In this document: positions 6,891-14,156 of the stretch, one piece after another
Layout of the letters: every line of letters begins with the position of its first letter
How positions within the stretch are numbered: position 1 is the first letter of the stretch
NCBI GenBank assembly: GCA_900546635.1
Contig: URDS01000055.1
Coordinates: 1 to 15,361 of the forward strand
Reading direction: 5' to 3'
DNA length: 15,361 nt
DNA from: an uncultured Eubacteriales bacterium
GTDB taxonomy: Bacteria > Bacillota > Clostridia > Oscillospirales > CAG-272
Position numbers and translations under genes: made by a program
The notes under the pieces: model-generated
Told to the model about the DNA's origin: nothing
Database searches by the model: none
What the model saw: only the letters and a program-made list of their open reading frames with translations

Positions 6891-8481
6891 TTTGTTCTCC
6901 GCGGACCATCAGTCCGAAAAAGAAGCCGTCGCGCGTTCTGTTTGGCAGGAGCGTCACACAGCCTCCGCGGCTTCGCACGCCGCCGACCGTAAAATCGAGC
7001 GGGGAGAAATCCGCATGGGAATCTAAGAATTTATGATAATTTTGTTCGTTTTCAAGTTTTGTAAGTGTGCAGGTGGAATAGAGCAGCCGGCCGCCGGGAC
7101 GCAGATTTTTCGCCGCGGCGCACAGGATCTCATAACCGAGCGGCGCAAGCTTTTCGGGAAGATGCGCGCAGCGGTGGCGGATATCCGGCTTTTTGGCCAG
7201 AACGCCGAGTCCCGAACAGGGCACGTCGCAAATGACAAAATCGCAGGTTCCGGCAAGCGCGGGGTGCGCGTCCCGCGCGTCGCGGGCGGAAATTTTCAAA
7301 ATGTCAACGCCCAGCTTTTCCGCGCCGCTCTGAATCAGCGAAAGCTTGCTCTCATGGAGATCCGAGGAAAAGATTTGTCCGCGATTCTCCATCAAAAGCG
7401 CCGCGTGAAAGCTTTTAGAACCGGGGCAGGCGCACACATCCGCGCCGGTCTCGCCCGCGCGCGGCGCAAGCGCCGTCACCGCAAGCTGCGAAGCCTCGTC
7501 CTGCACAAAAAAGTTCCCCGCGCCGAGCGCGGCCTCAATCGATGCATATGCGATAGTTTGCAGAATCAGAACGCCGCGCGGCGCGTCCGGACATTTTTCC
7601 GCCGCGATCCCCGCCTTGCGAAGGCGCGCAAGCGCGCTTTGCACATCCAGGCGCAGGGTATTGATACAGACCGTTGTCGGCGGCAGGGACGCAAGCGCCG
7701 AAAGCGCGCTTTCGGCGTGGTCTCCGAGATTCTCCTCAAACAGCCGCACCACCTCGGCGGGAAAGGCATACAGGACGCCGAGGCGCGCGGTCGGGTCTTT
7801 CGGCAAATCGGCCACGGCGGCAATCCGCGCGGCAGCCGAGGCGGTTTTTTTATCTGTACCGCAAGGGACAGCGGCTTCAGCGGTTTTTTCGTCCGCGCCA
7901 AAAGGCGCGGCGGTCACATTGCTTTTTTCGTCTCTGCCGGAAAGCGCATCCGTCGCGGTGCTTTGCCCGTCCGTGCCGAAAGGCGCGGCGGCATCGCTTT
8001 TTTCGTCTCTGCCGGAAAGCGCATCCGTCGCGGCGCTTTGCCCGTCCGCGCCGAAAGGCGCGGCGGCTGCGGCTTTCATATTGACCGCGCCCGCCGAAAG
8101 CTTTCTCGCCATCGTGCGGAGCAGTCCGTTTATAAACGCGCGCTCGCCCGGACTCTTGCCGAGCGCAACCGTCTCCGCGACCGCGGCATGCTGCGGAATG
8201 CGGTCGAGAAACAAAAGCTGATACGCGCCGATACGCAGAATCATCCGCATACGCGCGCCTGGTTTTTCATCGGTGCGGCAGAGCGCGTCGATGCAAAAGT
8301 CAAGCGTCACCCGCTTTTCGGTCACGCCCGATACAATCGCCGCAAGGAGCGCACGGTCGCGCTCGGACAGCGGACTGTTTTGCAGCGCGCCGTCCAGAAT
8401 CCGCGACAGATACGCGTCCTTTTGTTCAGCCTCGCGCAGCAGCCGAAGCGCTTCTCTGCGCACATTCATGACCTGCGGCAT
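6877..8481 (-). CDS. rsmB: 16S rRNA cytosine-C5 methyltransferase RsmB with a repeat-built linker
   Basis: SAM-dependent enzyme that makes m5C967 (E. coli numbering) in 16S rRNA. The 534-residue protein is about 80 residues longer than usual. It has a NusB-like RNA-binding domain (about 1-130), an unusual Ala/Gly/Asp-rich linker of six 12-13-residue repeats (141-217), then the methyltransferase from about 225. SAM motif I is DVCACPGSKSFHAA (348-361). Motif IV is DVPCSGLG (419-426, C422) and motif VI is YSTCTLTKLENE (468-479, C471); these two cysteines are the catalytic pair of the family. The ATG at 8479-8481 follows the preceding gene by 3 nt; an ATG four codons later gives MNVRREALRLL, equally plausible, and neither has a good Shine-Dalgarno. 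The repeat keeps the frame and the motifs are intact, so the enzyme is probably active. Confidence 0.94.
   Translation of the reverse strand: MPQVMNVRREALRLLREAEQKDAYLSRILDGALQNSPLSERDRALLAAIVSGVTEKRVTLDFCIDALCRTDEKPGARMRMILRIGAYQLLFLDRIPQHAAVAETVALGKSPGERAFINGLLRTMARKLSAGAVNMKAAAAAPFGADGQSAATDALSGRDEKSDAAAPFGTDGQSTATDALSGRDEKSNVTAAPFGADEKTAEAAVPCGTDKKTASAAARIAAVADLPKDPTARLGVLYAFPAEVVRLFEENLGDHAESALSALASLPPTTVCINTLRLDVQSALARLRKAGIAAEKCPDAPRGVLILQTIAYASIEAALGAGNFFVQDEASQLAVTALAPRAGETGADVCACPGSKSFHAALLMENRGQIFSSDLHESKLSLIQSGAEKLGVDILKISARDARDAHPALAGTCDFVICDVPCSGLGVLAKKPDIRHRCAHLPEKLAPLGYEILCAAAKNLRPGGRLLYSTCTLTKLENEQNYHKFLDSHADFSPLDFTVGGVRSRGGCVTLLPNRTRDGFFFGLMVRGEQNEQN
7831..8061 (-). repeat. 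Six degenerate 12-13-codon repeats inside rsmB
   Basis: Residues 141-217 of RsmB split into six units: APFGADGQSAATD, ALSGRDEKSDAA, APFGTDGQSTATD, ALSGRDEKSNVTA, APFGADEKTAEAA and VPCGTDKKTASAA. All share the core G-x-D-x-[KQ]-[ST]. At the DNA level 7921-7995 and 7996-8070 are tandem 75-bp copies that differ at only four positions by my reading, so part of the array is a recent duplication. Every unit preserves the reading frame. The array lies between the NusB-like and methyltransferase domains. Confidence 0.9.
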
Positions 8482-8484
8482 AGC

Positions 8485-9177
8485 TCAGCGGCGGCGGTTT
8501 CTGCCGCCGACCAGCAAAAACAGCCGAAGCAGGTTGGCGAGCGATACGGCAAGCGCCGCAACATAGGTCAGCGCGGCGGCGGTCAGCACGCGCCGGGTGC
8601 CCCGCATCTGCGCCTCGTCCATCCGTCCCGAATCCTCAAGCGAGCGGACCGCGCGGGCGGAGGCGTTGAACTCGACAGGCAGTGTCACAAGCTGAAACAG
8701 CGTGGCGAGCGAAAACGCGATCACACCAGCCATGGCAAGCTGTTCAAAGCCGAGCAAAAGACCGAGCAGCACAAGCGGCATGGCCAGATTGGAACCGATC
8801 TGCGTGACCGGAATCATGGCCGCGCGCAGCTTGATCGGAAAATACCCGGTCGCGTACTGCACCGCGTGTCCCGCCTCATGCGCGGCGACGCCGACGGCGG
8901 CCGCGGTCTGCGCCCCGTAGACGCTCTCGGACAGGCGAATCGTATTGGAGCGCGGGTCATAATGGTCGGTAAGCTCGCCCGACACCGGCTCGATCCGCAC
9001 GTCGTACAGGCCGTTTTCATCCAGAATCCGCCGGGCGCTGTCCGCGCCGGTCATTCCGCCGGCGGAGGGCGTGGCGCTGTATTTGGCAAACGTGCTTTTG
9101 ACGTTTGCCGAGGCCAGCAGCGACAAAATCAGCGCCGGAACGACCAGAATATAGTACCAATAGTCGATAAAAAACAT
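8485..9177 (-). CDS. Zinc-dependent membrane peptidase, YugP family
   Basis: Putative membrane metallopeptidase of the neutral zinc metallopeptidase family that includes Bacillus YugP; its substrate is not established. The 230 residues fit the family. A first membrane helix (about 7-24) is followed by a soluble part with the zinc motif HEAGH (H100, E101, H104). E169, in LPVEFNAS (166-173), is a likely third ligand by family resemblance. Further hydrophobic segments lie at about 131-165 and 197-223, and the protein ends in a basic tail, GGRNRRR. The ATG (9175-9177) is 3 nt after the fmt stop, with GAGAGG about 9 nt upstream within the end of fmt. A gene of this family between fmt and rsmB is a common clostridial arrangement. 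Confidence 0.9.
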   Translation of the reverse strand: MFFIDYWYYILVVPALILSLLASANVKSTFAKYSATPSAGGMTGADSARRILDENGLYDVRIEPVSGELTDHYDPRSNTIRLSESVYGAQTAAAVGVAAHEAGHAVQYATGYFPIKLRAAMIPVTQIGSNLAMPLVLLGLLLGFEQLAMAGVIAFSLATLFQLVTLPVEFNASARAVRSLEDSGRMDEAQMRGTRRVLTAAALTYVAALAVSLANLLRLFLLVGGRNRRR

Positions 9178-9180
9178 CCT

Positions 9181-10128
9181 TTAAACCTCTCTGCCTAAAA
9201 TATCCCCCACAGCGATCTGCCGCCCGTTGAGAAGATCGGCGGCCGACTGCTCTCCCTTTCCCTCGGGCCGGAAGCGCGTCAGACACAGACATCCGCTGCC
9301 GCAGGCAACGCGCACGCCGCCGCGGTCGGCGCAAACCACGGTTCCGGGCGCCGCGTCAAAATTCCCCGCCTCAGCCGCGGCGCGCACGATTTTCAGCTTT
9401 TTTCCGTTTGCGAACGTCGTATAGGCCAGCGGGAACGGCGACAGCGCGCGTATTTTATTGGAAAGACGGCGCGCGTCCTGCGCAAAATCAAGCCGGCATT
9501 CTTCCTTTTCGATCTTATGCGCATAAGTGGCAAGCGCATCGTCCTGTTTGATCGGATGAAGCGCCCCGCGCCGCAGCGCGTCCAGCGTGCGAAGCAGCAC
9601 CCGGCCGCCCGCGGCGCCGAGCTTGTCGTGCACCGCCTCAAAATCATCGTCCGGCAGGATCTCCGCCTTTTCGCAAAACAGCATATCTCCGGTATCCAGC
9701 CCCTCGGCCATATACATGGAGGTCACGCCGCTGACCGTTTCACCCTCCATGATCGCGCGCTGCATGGGGGCGGCGCCGCGATAGCGCGGAAGCAGCGAGG
9801 CGTGGATATTGATGCAGCCGTGTTTCGGATATTCAAGCACGTAGCGCGGCAGGATTTTTCCGTAAGCGACCACGATAATCAGTTCCGGGTCGAGCTTGTG
9901 CAAAATATCCTCTATAGCGCCGTCGCGCAGAGTTTGCGGCTGGTAAACCGGAATGCCGCGCCGCTCTGCATAGACCTTGACCGGCGGCGGCGTGAGCGCA
10001 TACCCCCGCCCTTTCGGCTTATCGGGCTGCGTCAGGACGCCGACAACCGTATCCTGTCCGTCTTCCTCGCAAAGCGCGCGGAGCGAAAACAGCGCGAAAT
10101 CCGGCGTTCCCATAAACAGGATTCTCAA
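9181..10128 (-). CDS. fmt: Methionyl-tRNA formyltransferase
   Basis: Formylates Met-tRNA(fMet) with 10-formyl-tetrahydrofolate to allow translation initiation. The 315-residue protein has the Rossmann N-terminal domain starting MRILFMGTPDFA, the formyl-transfer motif SLLPRYRGAAP (111-121), catalytic residues N107, H109 and D145, and the C-terminal tRNA-binding OB-fold from about 205. The start is taken as TTG at 10126-10128. A strong GGAGGTGA (10133-10140) lies at ideal spacing before it, and the protein then begins exactly where the family does. An ATG at 10141-10143 is in frame, but it precedes that Shine-Dalgarno and has none of its own. It lies 30 nt after def, the enzyme that removes the formyl group. 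Confidence 0.96.
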   Translation of the reverse strand: MRILFMGTPDFALFSLRALCEEDGQDTVVGVLTQPDKPKGRGYALTPPPVKVYAERRGIPVYQPQTLRDGAIEDILHKLDPELIIVVAYGKILPRYVLEYPKHGCINIHASLLPRYRGAAPMQRAIMEGETVSGVTSMYMAEGLDTGDMLFCEKAEILPDDDFEAVHDKLGAAGGRVLLRTLDALRRGALHPIKQDDALATYAHKIEKEECRLDFAQDARRLSNKIRALSPFPLAYTTFANGKKLKIVRAAAEAGNFDAAPGTVVCADRGGVRVACGSGCLCLTRFRPEGKGEQSAADLLNGRQIAVGDILGREV

Positions 10129-10132
10129 ATTG

Positions 10133-10140
10133 TCACCTCC
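10133..10140 (-). promoter_or_regulatory. Shine-Dalgarno that sets the TTG start of fmt
   Basis: On the minus strand GGAGGTGA matches the anti-Shine-Dalgarno closely and is followed by CAAT and then TTG. The first in-frame ATG is upstream, directly abutting this site, so the ribosome should start at TTG. Confidence 0.85.
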
Positions 10141-10158
10141 CATGGTTTACATTGAGCC

Positions 10159-10629
10159 TTATTCGTCGATTTCCGACTTGCTCAGCATACGGACAACGCA
10201 GTCGGTATACAGCTTGCCGTCCAGATGATCGATTTCATGACAGAGCGCCCGCGCAAGCAGGTCTTCTCCGGTTACTTCAAAATATTTGCCGCGCCGGTTC
10301 ATGGCGCGCGCCGTCACCTTGGCCGGACGGCGGGTAATGCCGTAGCGCCCCGGAATCGAAAGGCACCCCTCCGTTTCCTGCTGTTCGCCCTCGGCGCGGA
10401 TAATTTCGGGATTAATCAGTTCAAGGAGTTTGCCCTGCTCGGTCTCGATAACCACAATGCGCCGAAGCACGCCGACCTGCACGGCCGCAAGACCGCAGCC
10501 GTTGGCCGCGCGCATGGTCTCGGCCATGTCGTCAAGCAGCGTCAGGATCCGCGGCGTGATCTCCGTGACCGGACGGCTGATTTTTCGGAGCAGCGGATCG
10601 CCCTCCTTTATAATGTGCAGTTTTGCCAT
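10159..10629 (-). CDS. def: Peptide deformylase
   Basis: Metal-dependent hydrolase that removes the N-formyl group from nascent proteins. The 156-residue length is typical of clostridial forms. All three family motifs are present: GCGLAAVQVG (44-53), EGCLS (87-91, metal ligand C89) and HEIDH (131-135, ligands H131 and H135, catalytic E132). It is cytoplasmic, near the ribosome exit. AGAGGT (10635-10640) lies 5 nt upstream of the ATG. It follows priA by 40 nt and precedes fmt, the usual def-fmt pair. Confidence 0.97.
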   Translation of the reverse strand: MAKLHIIKEGDPLLRKISRPVTEITPRILTLLDDMAETMRAANGCGLAAVQVGVLRRIVVIETEQGKLLELINPEIIRAEGEQQETEGCLSIPGRYGITRRPAKVTARAMNRRGKYFEVTGEDLLARALCHEIDHLDGKLYTDCVVRMLSKSEIDE

Positions 10630-10669
10630 TTTGTACCTCTTTTATTAAACCGGAATAGAATCGTATATT

Positions 10670-12886
10670 TCAGAGATTTGTGGGATTGATGTCCACGCCG
10701 ACCGAAACCGCTTTGTACGCGGGCGCCGAAAAGGTCTCAAGCAGCGCGCCGAGCATCCGAAGCAGCTGCTTGCTGCGCCGGCATTTGAGCACCACGCGCA
10801 TCCGGTAGGTGGCGTCCACCTTGTAGACCGGCGCTTCAAACGGACCGAACGAAATCACGGGCACATCCCGAAACGCGCCGCTCATCAAGCGTCTGAGTTC
10901 CTCGAAAAGCGCCGTCGCCGCGGACGATACCGCCGCCTCGGCGCGTGAGGAAACCGAAATCACCGCGATGTCGCAAAAAGGCGGGAATGTAAAGCTCTCA
11001 CGCAGGCGAATGTCCCGCTCATAAAAAGCCTTATAGTCCTGCGCGGCGGCAAGCCGGATGACCTCGTGGTTCGGATTCATCGTCTGAATCACGGCCGCGC
11101 CGCGCTTTTTGGCGCGCCCCGCACGGCCGATGACCTGCGTCAGCATGGAAAATGTGCGTTCGCCCGCGCGAAAATCGTCCAGATACAGCGCGGCGTCCGC
11201 GTTCAGCACGCCGACCAGCGTAACGTCGGGGAAATCATGTCCTTTAGCCACCATCTGCGTGCCGAGGAGCACATCCGCGCCGTGGGCGCGAAAGCGCTTC
11301 AGCATTTGGTCATAGGCGTTCTTTTTAACCGTTGTGTCCGCGTCCATGCGGAGCAGCGTGCCCGAAAAGGTTTCGTGAAATTCCGCCTCCGCCTTCTGGG
11401 TACCGTAGCCCATAAACGCAAGATGCGTCCCGCGGCAGGACGGACAAGCGTCCGGAATCCTTTCCCGGTGCCCGCAGTAATGGCAGAGCAGATAATCTCC
11501 TCCCTGCGTGCGGTGGCGGGTCAGCGAAACCGAGCAGCGCGGGCAGAGTACCGCTTCACCGCAGTCTCGGCAGCTGAGAAAGGCGTTGTAGCCGCGCCGG
11601 TTGAGAAACAGGATGGCCTGATCCCCGCCCGACAGCGTTTCGGTGAGTTTTTCGCGCAGCAGGCTGCCAAAGGGCGACAGATTGCCGCCGAGCGCCTCCC
11701 GGCGCATATCGGCGATATAGACGGCGGGCAAATGCGCCCCGCCGTAGCGCTCGGTCAGTTCGACCAGCGTATACACGCCGGTTCTGGCCTTGTAGTAGCT
11801 TTCAACCGAGGGCGTCGCGGAGGCCAGCAAAAGCAGTCCGCCGCAGCGTCCGAGCCGGAACGCCGCAACGTCCCGCGCATGGTATTTCGGACTCATGTCC
11901 GATTTATAGGTATGCTCCTGCTCCTCGTCGATGATGATTGCGCCGAGGTTGGCAAGCGGCGCGAACACCGCGCTGCGCGTGCCGATGACAAGATCGACCT
12001 CCCCGGCGGCGATCCGGCGATAAGCGTCGTAGCGCTCGCCCGCCGACAGCGAGGAGTGCAGCACCGCGACCCGCGCGCCGTAAAATGAGCAGAAAAGGCC
12101 GACCGTCTGCGGTGTGAGCGAGATTTCGGGCACCAGCACGATTACGCTTTTGCGATCGCGCAAAACCCGGTCGATCAGGGCTTTCATCACGCGGGTTTTG
12201 CCGCTTCCGGTCACGCCGAACAACAGCGCGCACCGAGCGCCCTCCTCCTCATACAGCCGGCAGAGCTTTTCATAGGCCGCCGTCTGATGCGGGCTGAGTC
12301 TATTTTCCCCGCCGTCCGGCAGTACGCCGCCGTAGGGGTTGCGCCAGCGCGGCTCTGTCCGAAGCTCGGCCGCGCCGAGCTTTTCGAGCGCGCGAAGCTG
12401 CGCCATGGACGCGCCCGTTTTGGCAAACAAAGCGTCTGTCAAAGCAAATTCCGTGTCCAGCGCTTCGTACAAGGCGCGCTGTTTTTCGCCCCGCGGACAA
12501 ATTTCCGCCCCCGTCCGGCGCGCGTACACCGCCATTTGCGCGCGCGCCGCCGGACGCAGCGCGACCGCGGGCGGCAGCAGCGCGCGCAGCGCGTCTCCGG
12601 TGGTGCAGAGCGTGTATTCTTTCAGAAACGCGCAGAGCACCATCTGCTCGTCCGAGAGCGTAATTTCGGGATGAATCCCGATGAGATCCTTCGTATTTTC
12701 GCTTTCCGTCCGGTCGCCGACAGACAGTACGACGGCCATATACCGCCGGTTTGCCCGCGAAAACGGAACAAAGACAACCGAACCGCGCGTCACCCGGCCG
12801 CGCATACCCTCCGGAACGCGGTAATCAAACGGCCGGTCAAGGGACGCGGGCACATCCAACAGGCACACGCTTGCGTATTTTGCCAT
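10670..12886 (-). CDS. priA: Primosomal protein N' (replication restart helicase PriA)
   Basis: Superfamily 2 DNA helicase that recognises stalled forks and loads the replicative helicase through the primosome. The 738 residues are normal length. The 3'-DNA-binding and winged-helix region covers about 1-190. The helicase core has Walker A GVTGSGKT (224-231), DEEQEH (320-325), SATPS (356-360) and QVIGRAGR (584-591). The two-zinc insertion has C439, C442, C448, C451, C468, C471, C481 and C484. The C-terminal domain ends VDINPTNL. The ATG has GGGAGGAG a few bases upstream. It lies 33 nt after rpoZ; coaBC, often between these two genes in Firmicutes, is missing. Confidence 0.97.
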   Translation of the reverse strand: MAKYASVCLLDVPASLDRPFDYRVPEGMRGRVTRGSVVFVPFSRANRRYMAVVLSVGDRTESENTKDLIGIHPEITLSDEQMVLCAFLKEYTLCTTGDALRALLPPAVALRPAARAQMAVYARRTGAEICPRGEKQRALYEALDTEFALTDALFAKTGASMAQLRALEKLGAAELRTEPRWRNPYGGVLPDGGENRLSPHQTAAYEKLCRLYEEEGARCALLFGVTGSGKTRVMKALIDRVLRDRKSVIVLVPEISLTPQTVGLFCSFYGARVAVLHSSLSAGERYDAYRRIAAGEVDLVIGTRSAVFAPLANLGAIIIDEEQEHTYKSDMSPKYHARDVAAFRLGRCGGLLLLASATPSVESYYKARTGVYTLVELTERYGGAHLPAVYIADMRREALGGNLSPFGSLLREKLTETLSGGDQAILFLNRRGYNAFLSCRDCGEAVLCPRCSVSLTRHRTQGGDYLLCHYCGHRERIPDACPSCRGTHLAFMGYGTQKAEAEFHETFSGTLLRMDADTTVKKNAYDQMLKRFRAHGADVLLGTQMVAKGHDFPDVTLVGVLNADAALYLDDFRAGERTFSMLTQVIGRAGRAKKRGAAVIQTMNPNHEVIRLAAAQDYKAFYERDIRLRESFTFPPFCDIAVISVSSRAEAAVSSAATALFEELRRLMSGAFRDVPVISFGPFEAPVYKVDATYRMRVVLKCRRSKQLLRMLGALLETFSAPAYKAVSVGVDINPTNL

Positions 12887-12919
12887 TTGCGCTCCTCCCT
12901 ACAACCTGCCGCGACCCGA

Positions 12920-13198
12920 TCATTCGGCGTCTTCTTCTCCCTCATGCACAATCTTGTACTGCCCCGCATACAGCTTCTGCACGGCGTTCTTTACCGCTTT
13001 TTCGTCGCGGATGTCCTTGTCAATCAGCGCGCTGATCGACTTGTCGGTCTCCTTGCGCTCAATCAGCTTTTCGGCATACGCGCGCTGCTCCACGTACTCG
13101 TCCGTGATGAGACGCGCGCATTTGGCCGTGGCAATCACCAGTTCATAGCGGTTGATGCCTTTTGCGGTCAAATCTTCAATCGAGGGGTTGTTAATCAT
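12920..13198 (-). CDS. rpoZ: RNA polymerase omega subunit
   Basis: Small subunit that helps assemble and stabilise RNA polymerase by binding beta'. The 92-residue product carries the omega signature RYELVIATAKCARLI (17-31) and an acidic C terminus (EGEEDAE). GGAG (13208-13211) lies 9 nt upstream of the ATG. Between them is an out-of-frame ATG followed at once by TAA (13201-13206), only 1 nt from the Shine-Dalgarno and so unlikely to be used. It follows gmk by 46 nt; that gap contains phased TAGAGTA repeats. Position after gmk is the usual one. Confidence 0.95.
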   Translation of the reverse strand: MINNPSIEDLTAKGINRYELVIATAKCARLITDEYVEQRAYAEKLIERKETDKSISALIDKDIRDEKAVKNAVQKLYAGQYKIVHEGEEDAE

Positions 13199-13212
13199 GT
13201 TTACATGCTCCT

Positions 13213-13252
13213 TACTCTAACCTAATCTATATTCTACTCTATCATTACTCTA
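13213..13252 (-). repeat. Four TAGAGTA-like heptamers spaced about 11 bp, ahead of rpoZ
   Basis: On the minus strand TAGAGTA occurs exactly at 13213-13219, 13235-13241 and 13246-13252, and TAGATTA at 13223-13229. Starts are 10, 12 and 11 bp apart, about one DNA turn. The rightmost copy covers the last codons and stop of gmk. It could be a slippage array or a protein- or RNA-binding site controlling rpoZ; no known operator is recognised. Confidence 0.7.
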
Positions 13253-13868
13253 TCGTTTCGGAATCAAAATAGCGCTTTGAAAAGTCGCGCCGTCTCGCCG
13301 TGCGCAGCGCCTCGGCGCGCGCAATAGCGAAAAAGTCGTCCGCGCTGCGCGAAAGTTTTCCGCTCTCGTTGACGATCAGATAATCATACGACGGAAGAAA
13401 CTCCAGTTCCTCTTTTGCGCGGCACAGCCGTCTTGCGATCGATTCCTCCGTATCCCGCCCGCGCGTGTGCAGCCGGCGGCTCTGCTCCGCGGCGTCGGGC
13501 GGCGAAACCATAATCAGCACCGCCTCCGGATACTTCTTTTTGATCTGCGTGGCGCCGTCCACCTCGATTTCGAGGATCAGATGCTTGCCGAGCGCCGACG
13601 CGCGCTCAAATTCGGACACCGGCGTTCCGTAATAGTTGCCGCAATACTCGGTATATTCCAAAACGCCGCCGCGTTTGATCTTTTCTTCAAATTCTTCGCG
13701 CGAAATATAATAATAATTCACGCCCTCGGTCTCGCCGCGAAGACACGGACGGCTGGTGGCGCTCACCGAGCAGATAAAGCGGTCGTCCCGGCGGAGCACC
13801 TCGTTTACCACAGAGCCCTTGCCGCTTCCGGCCGGTCCGGAAATGATAAATACAAGACCGCCGCTCAT
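13245..13868 (-). CDS. gmk: Guanylate kinase
   Basis: Phosphorylates GMP to GDP with ATP; essential for GTP and (p)ppGpp precursors. The 207 residues match the family length. The P-loop is GPAGSGKG (11-18), the GMP-binding segment SATSRPCLRGETEGVNYYY spans 36-54, EYTEYCGNYYGTP (71-83) is conserved, and the lid is around RLHTRGRDTEESIARRL (132-148). The ATG overlaps the remA stop as ATGA (13865-13868), with GGAG-type sequence within the end of remA, so the two are probably translationally coupled. remA-gmk-rpoZ is a standard Firmicutes cluster. Confidence 0.97.
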   Translation of the reverse strand: MSGGLVFIISGPAGSGKGSVVNEVLRRDDRFICSVSATSRPCLRGETEGVNYYYISREEFEEKIKRGGVLEYTEYCGNYYGTPVSEFERASALGKHLILEIEVDGATQIKKKYPEAVLIMVSPPDAAEQSRRLHTRGRDTEESIARRLCRAKEELEFLPSYDYLIVNESGKLSRSADDFFAIARAEALRTARRRDFSKRYFDSETIE

Positions 13869-14146
13869 GACTCCGCGTCCTCCGCATCCGCGTCGTCCAG
13901 TTCGTCGTCATCGTCATCGGCCAGGCGGTTGGAGATGGTCTCCGGCTGGGTCGCGCTCAGAATCACATGATCGCTGTCGGTCACAATGACCGCGCGGGTA
14001 CGCCGCCCGCAGGTCACGTCGATGATCCGCCCCGCCTCGCGCGCTTCAGTAATCAGGCGCTTGACCGGCGCGGAGTCAGGGCTGACCAGCGCCACAACGC
14101 GGTCGGCCGCTACCATATTTCCAAAGCCTACGTTGATAAATTTCAT
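13865..14146 (-). CDS. remA: RemA-type DNA-binding regulator (DUF370), with acidic tail
   Basis: Relative of Bacillus subtilis RemA, which forms rings that wrap DNA and activate biofilm-matrix and osmoprotection genes. The core (1-75) is highly conserved: INVGFGNMV (4-12), LVSPDSAPVKRLI (20-32), GRRTRAVIVTDSDHVILSA (47-65) and QPETISNRL (67-75), including the R48-R49 pair expected in DNA binding. The protein is 93 residues. After residue 75 it has a strongly acidic tail of mostly Asp, Glu and Ala, absent from short homologues I know. GAGGAC overlaps the yicC stop and lies 6-7 nt before the ATG. What it regulates here cannot be told; a role in matrix genes is only by analogy. Confidence 0.93.
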   Translation of the reverse strand: MKFINVGFGNMVAADRVVALVSPDSAPVKRLITEAREAGRIIDVTCGRRTRAVIVTDSDHVILSATQPETISNRLADDDDDELDDADAEDAES

Positions 14147-14156
14147 TTGGACGTCC

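Noticed and set aside
7033..9198. A 721-codon open frame on the plus strand, opposite rsmB and the YugP-like gene
   Set aside because: It is antisense to two well-supported genes, very rich in Arg, Ala and Gly, has no recognisable domain or ribosome binding site, and is what high GC third positions produce.
10630..10669. Possible promoter between priA and def (TTTAAT as -10)
   Set aside because: No acceptable -35 at 16-18 nt spacing.
11066..12088. A 340-codon plus-strand frame opposite priA
   Set aside because: Antisense to the conserved helicase core of priA, with low-complexity composition and no motif.
13201..13206. ATG-TAA start-stop ahead of rpoZ as a regulatory mini-frame
   Set aside because: The ATG is only 1 nt from the Shine-Dalgarno, too close to be used, so it is probably incidental.
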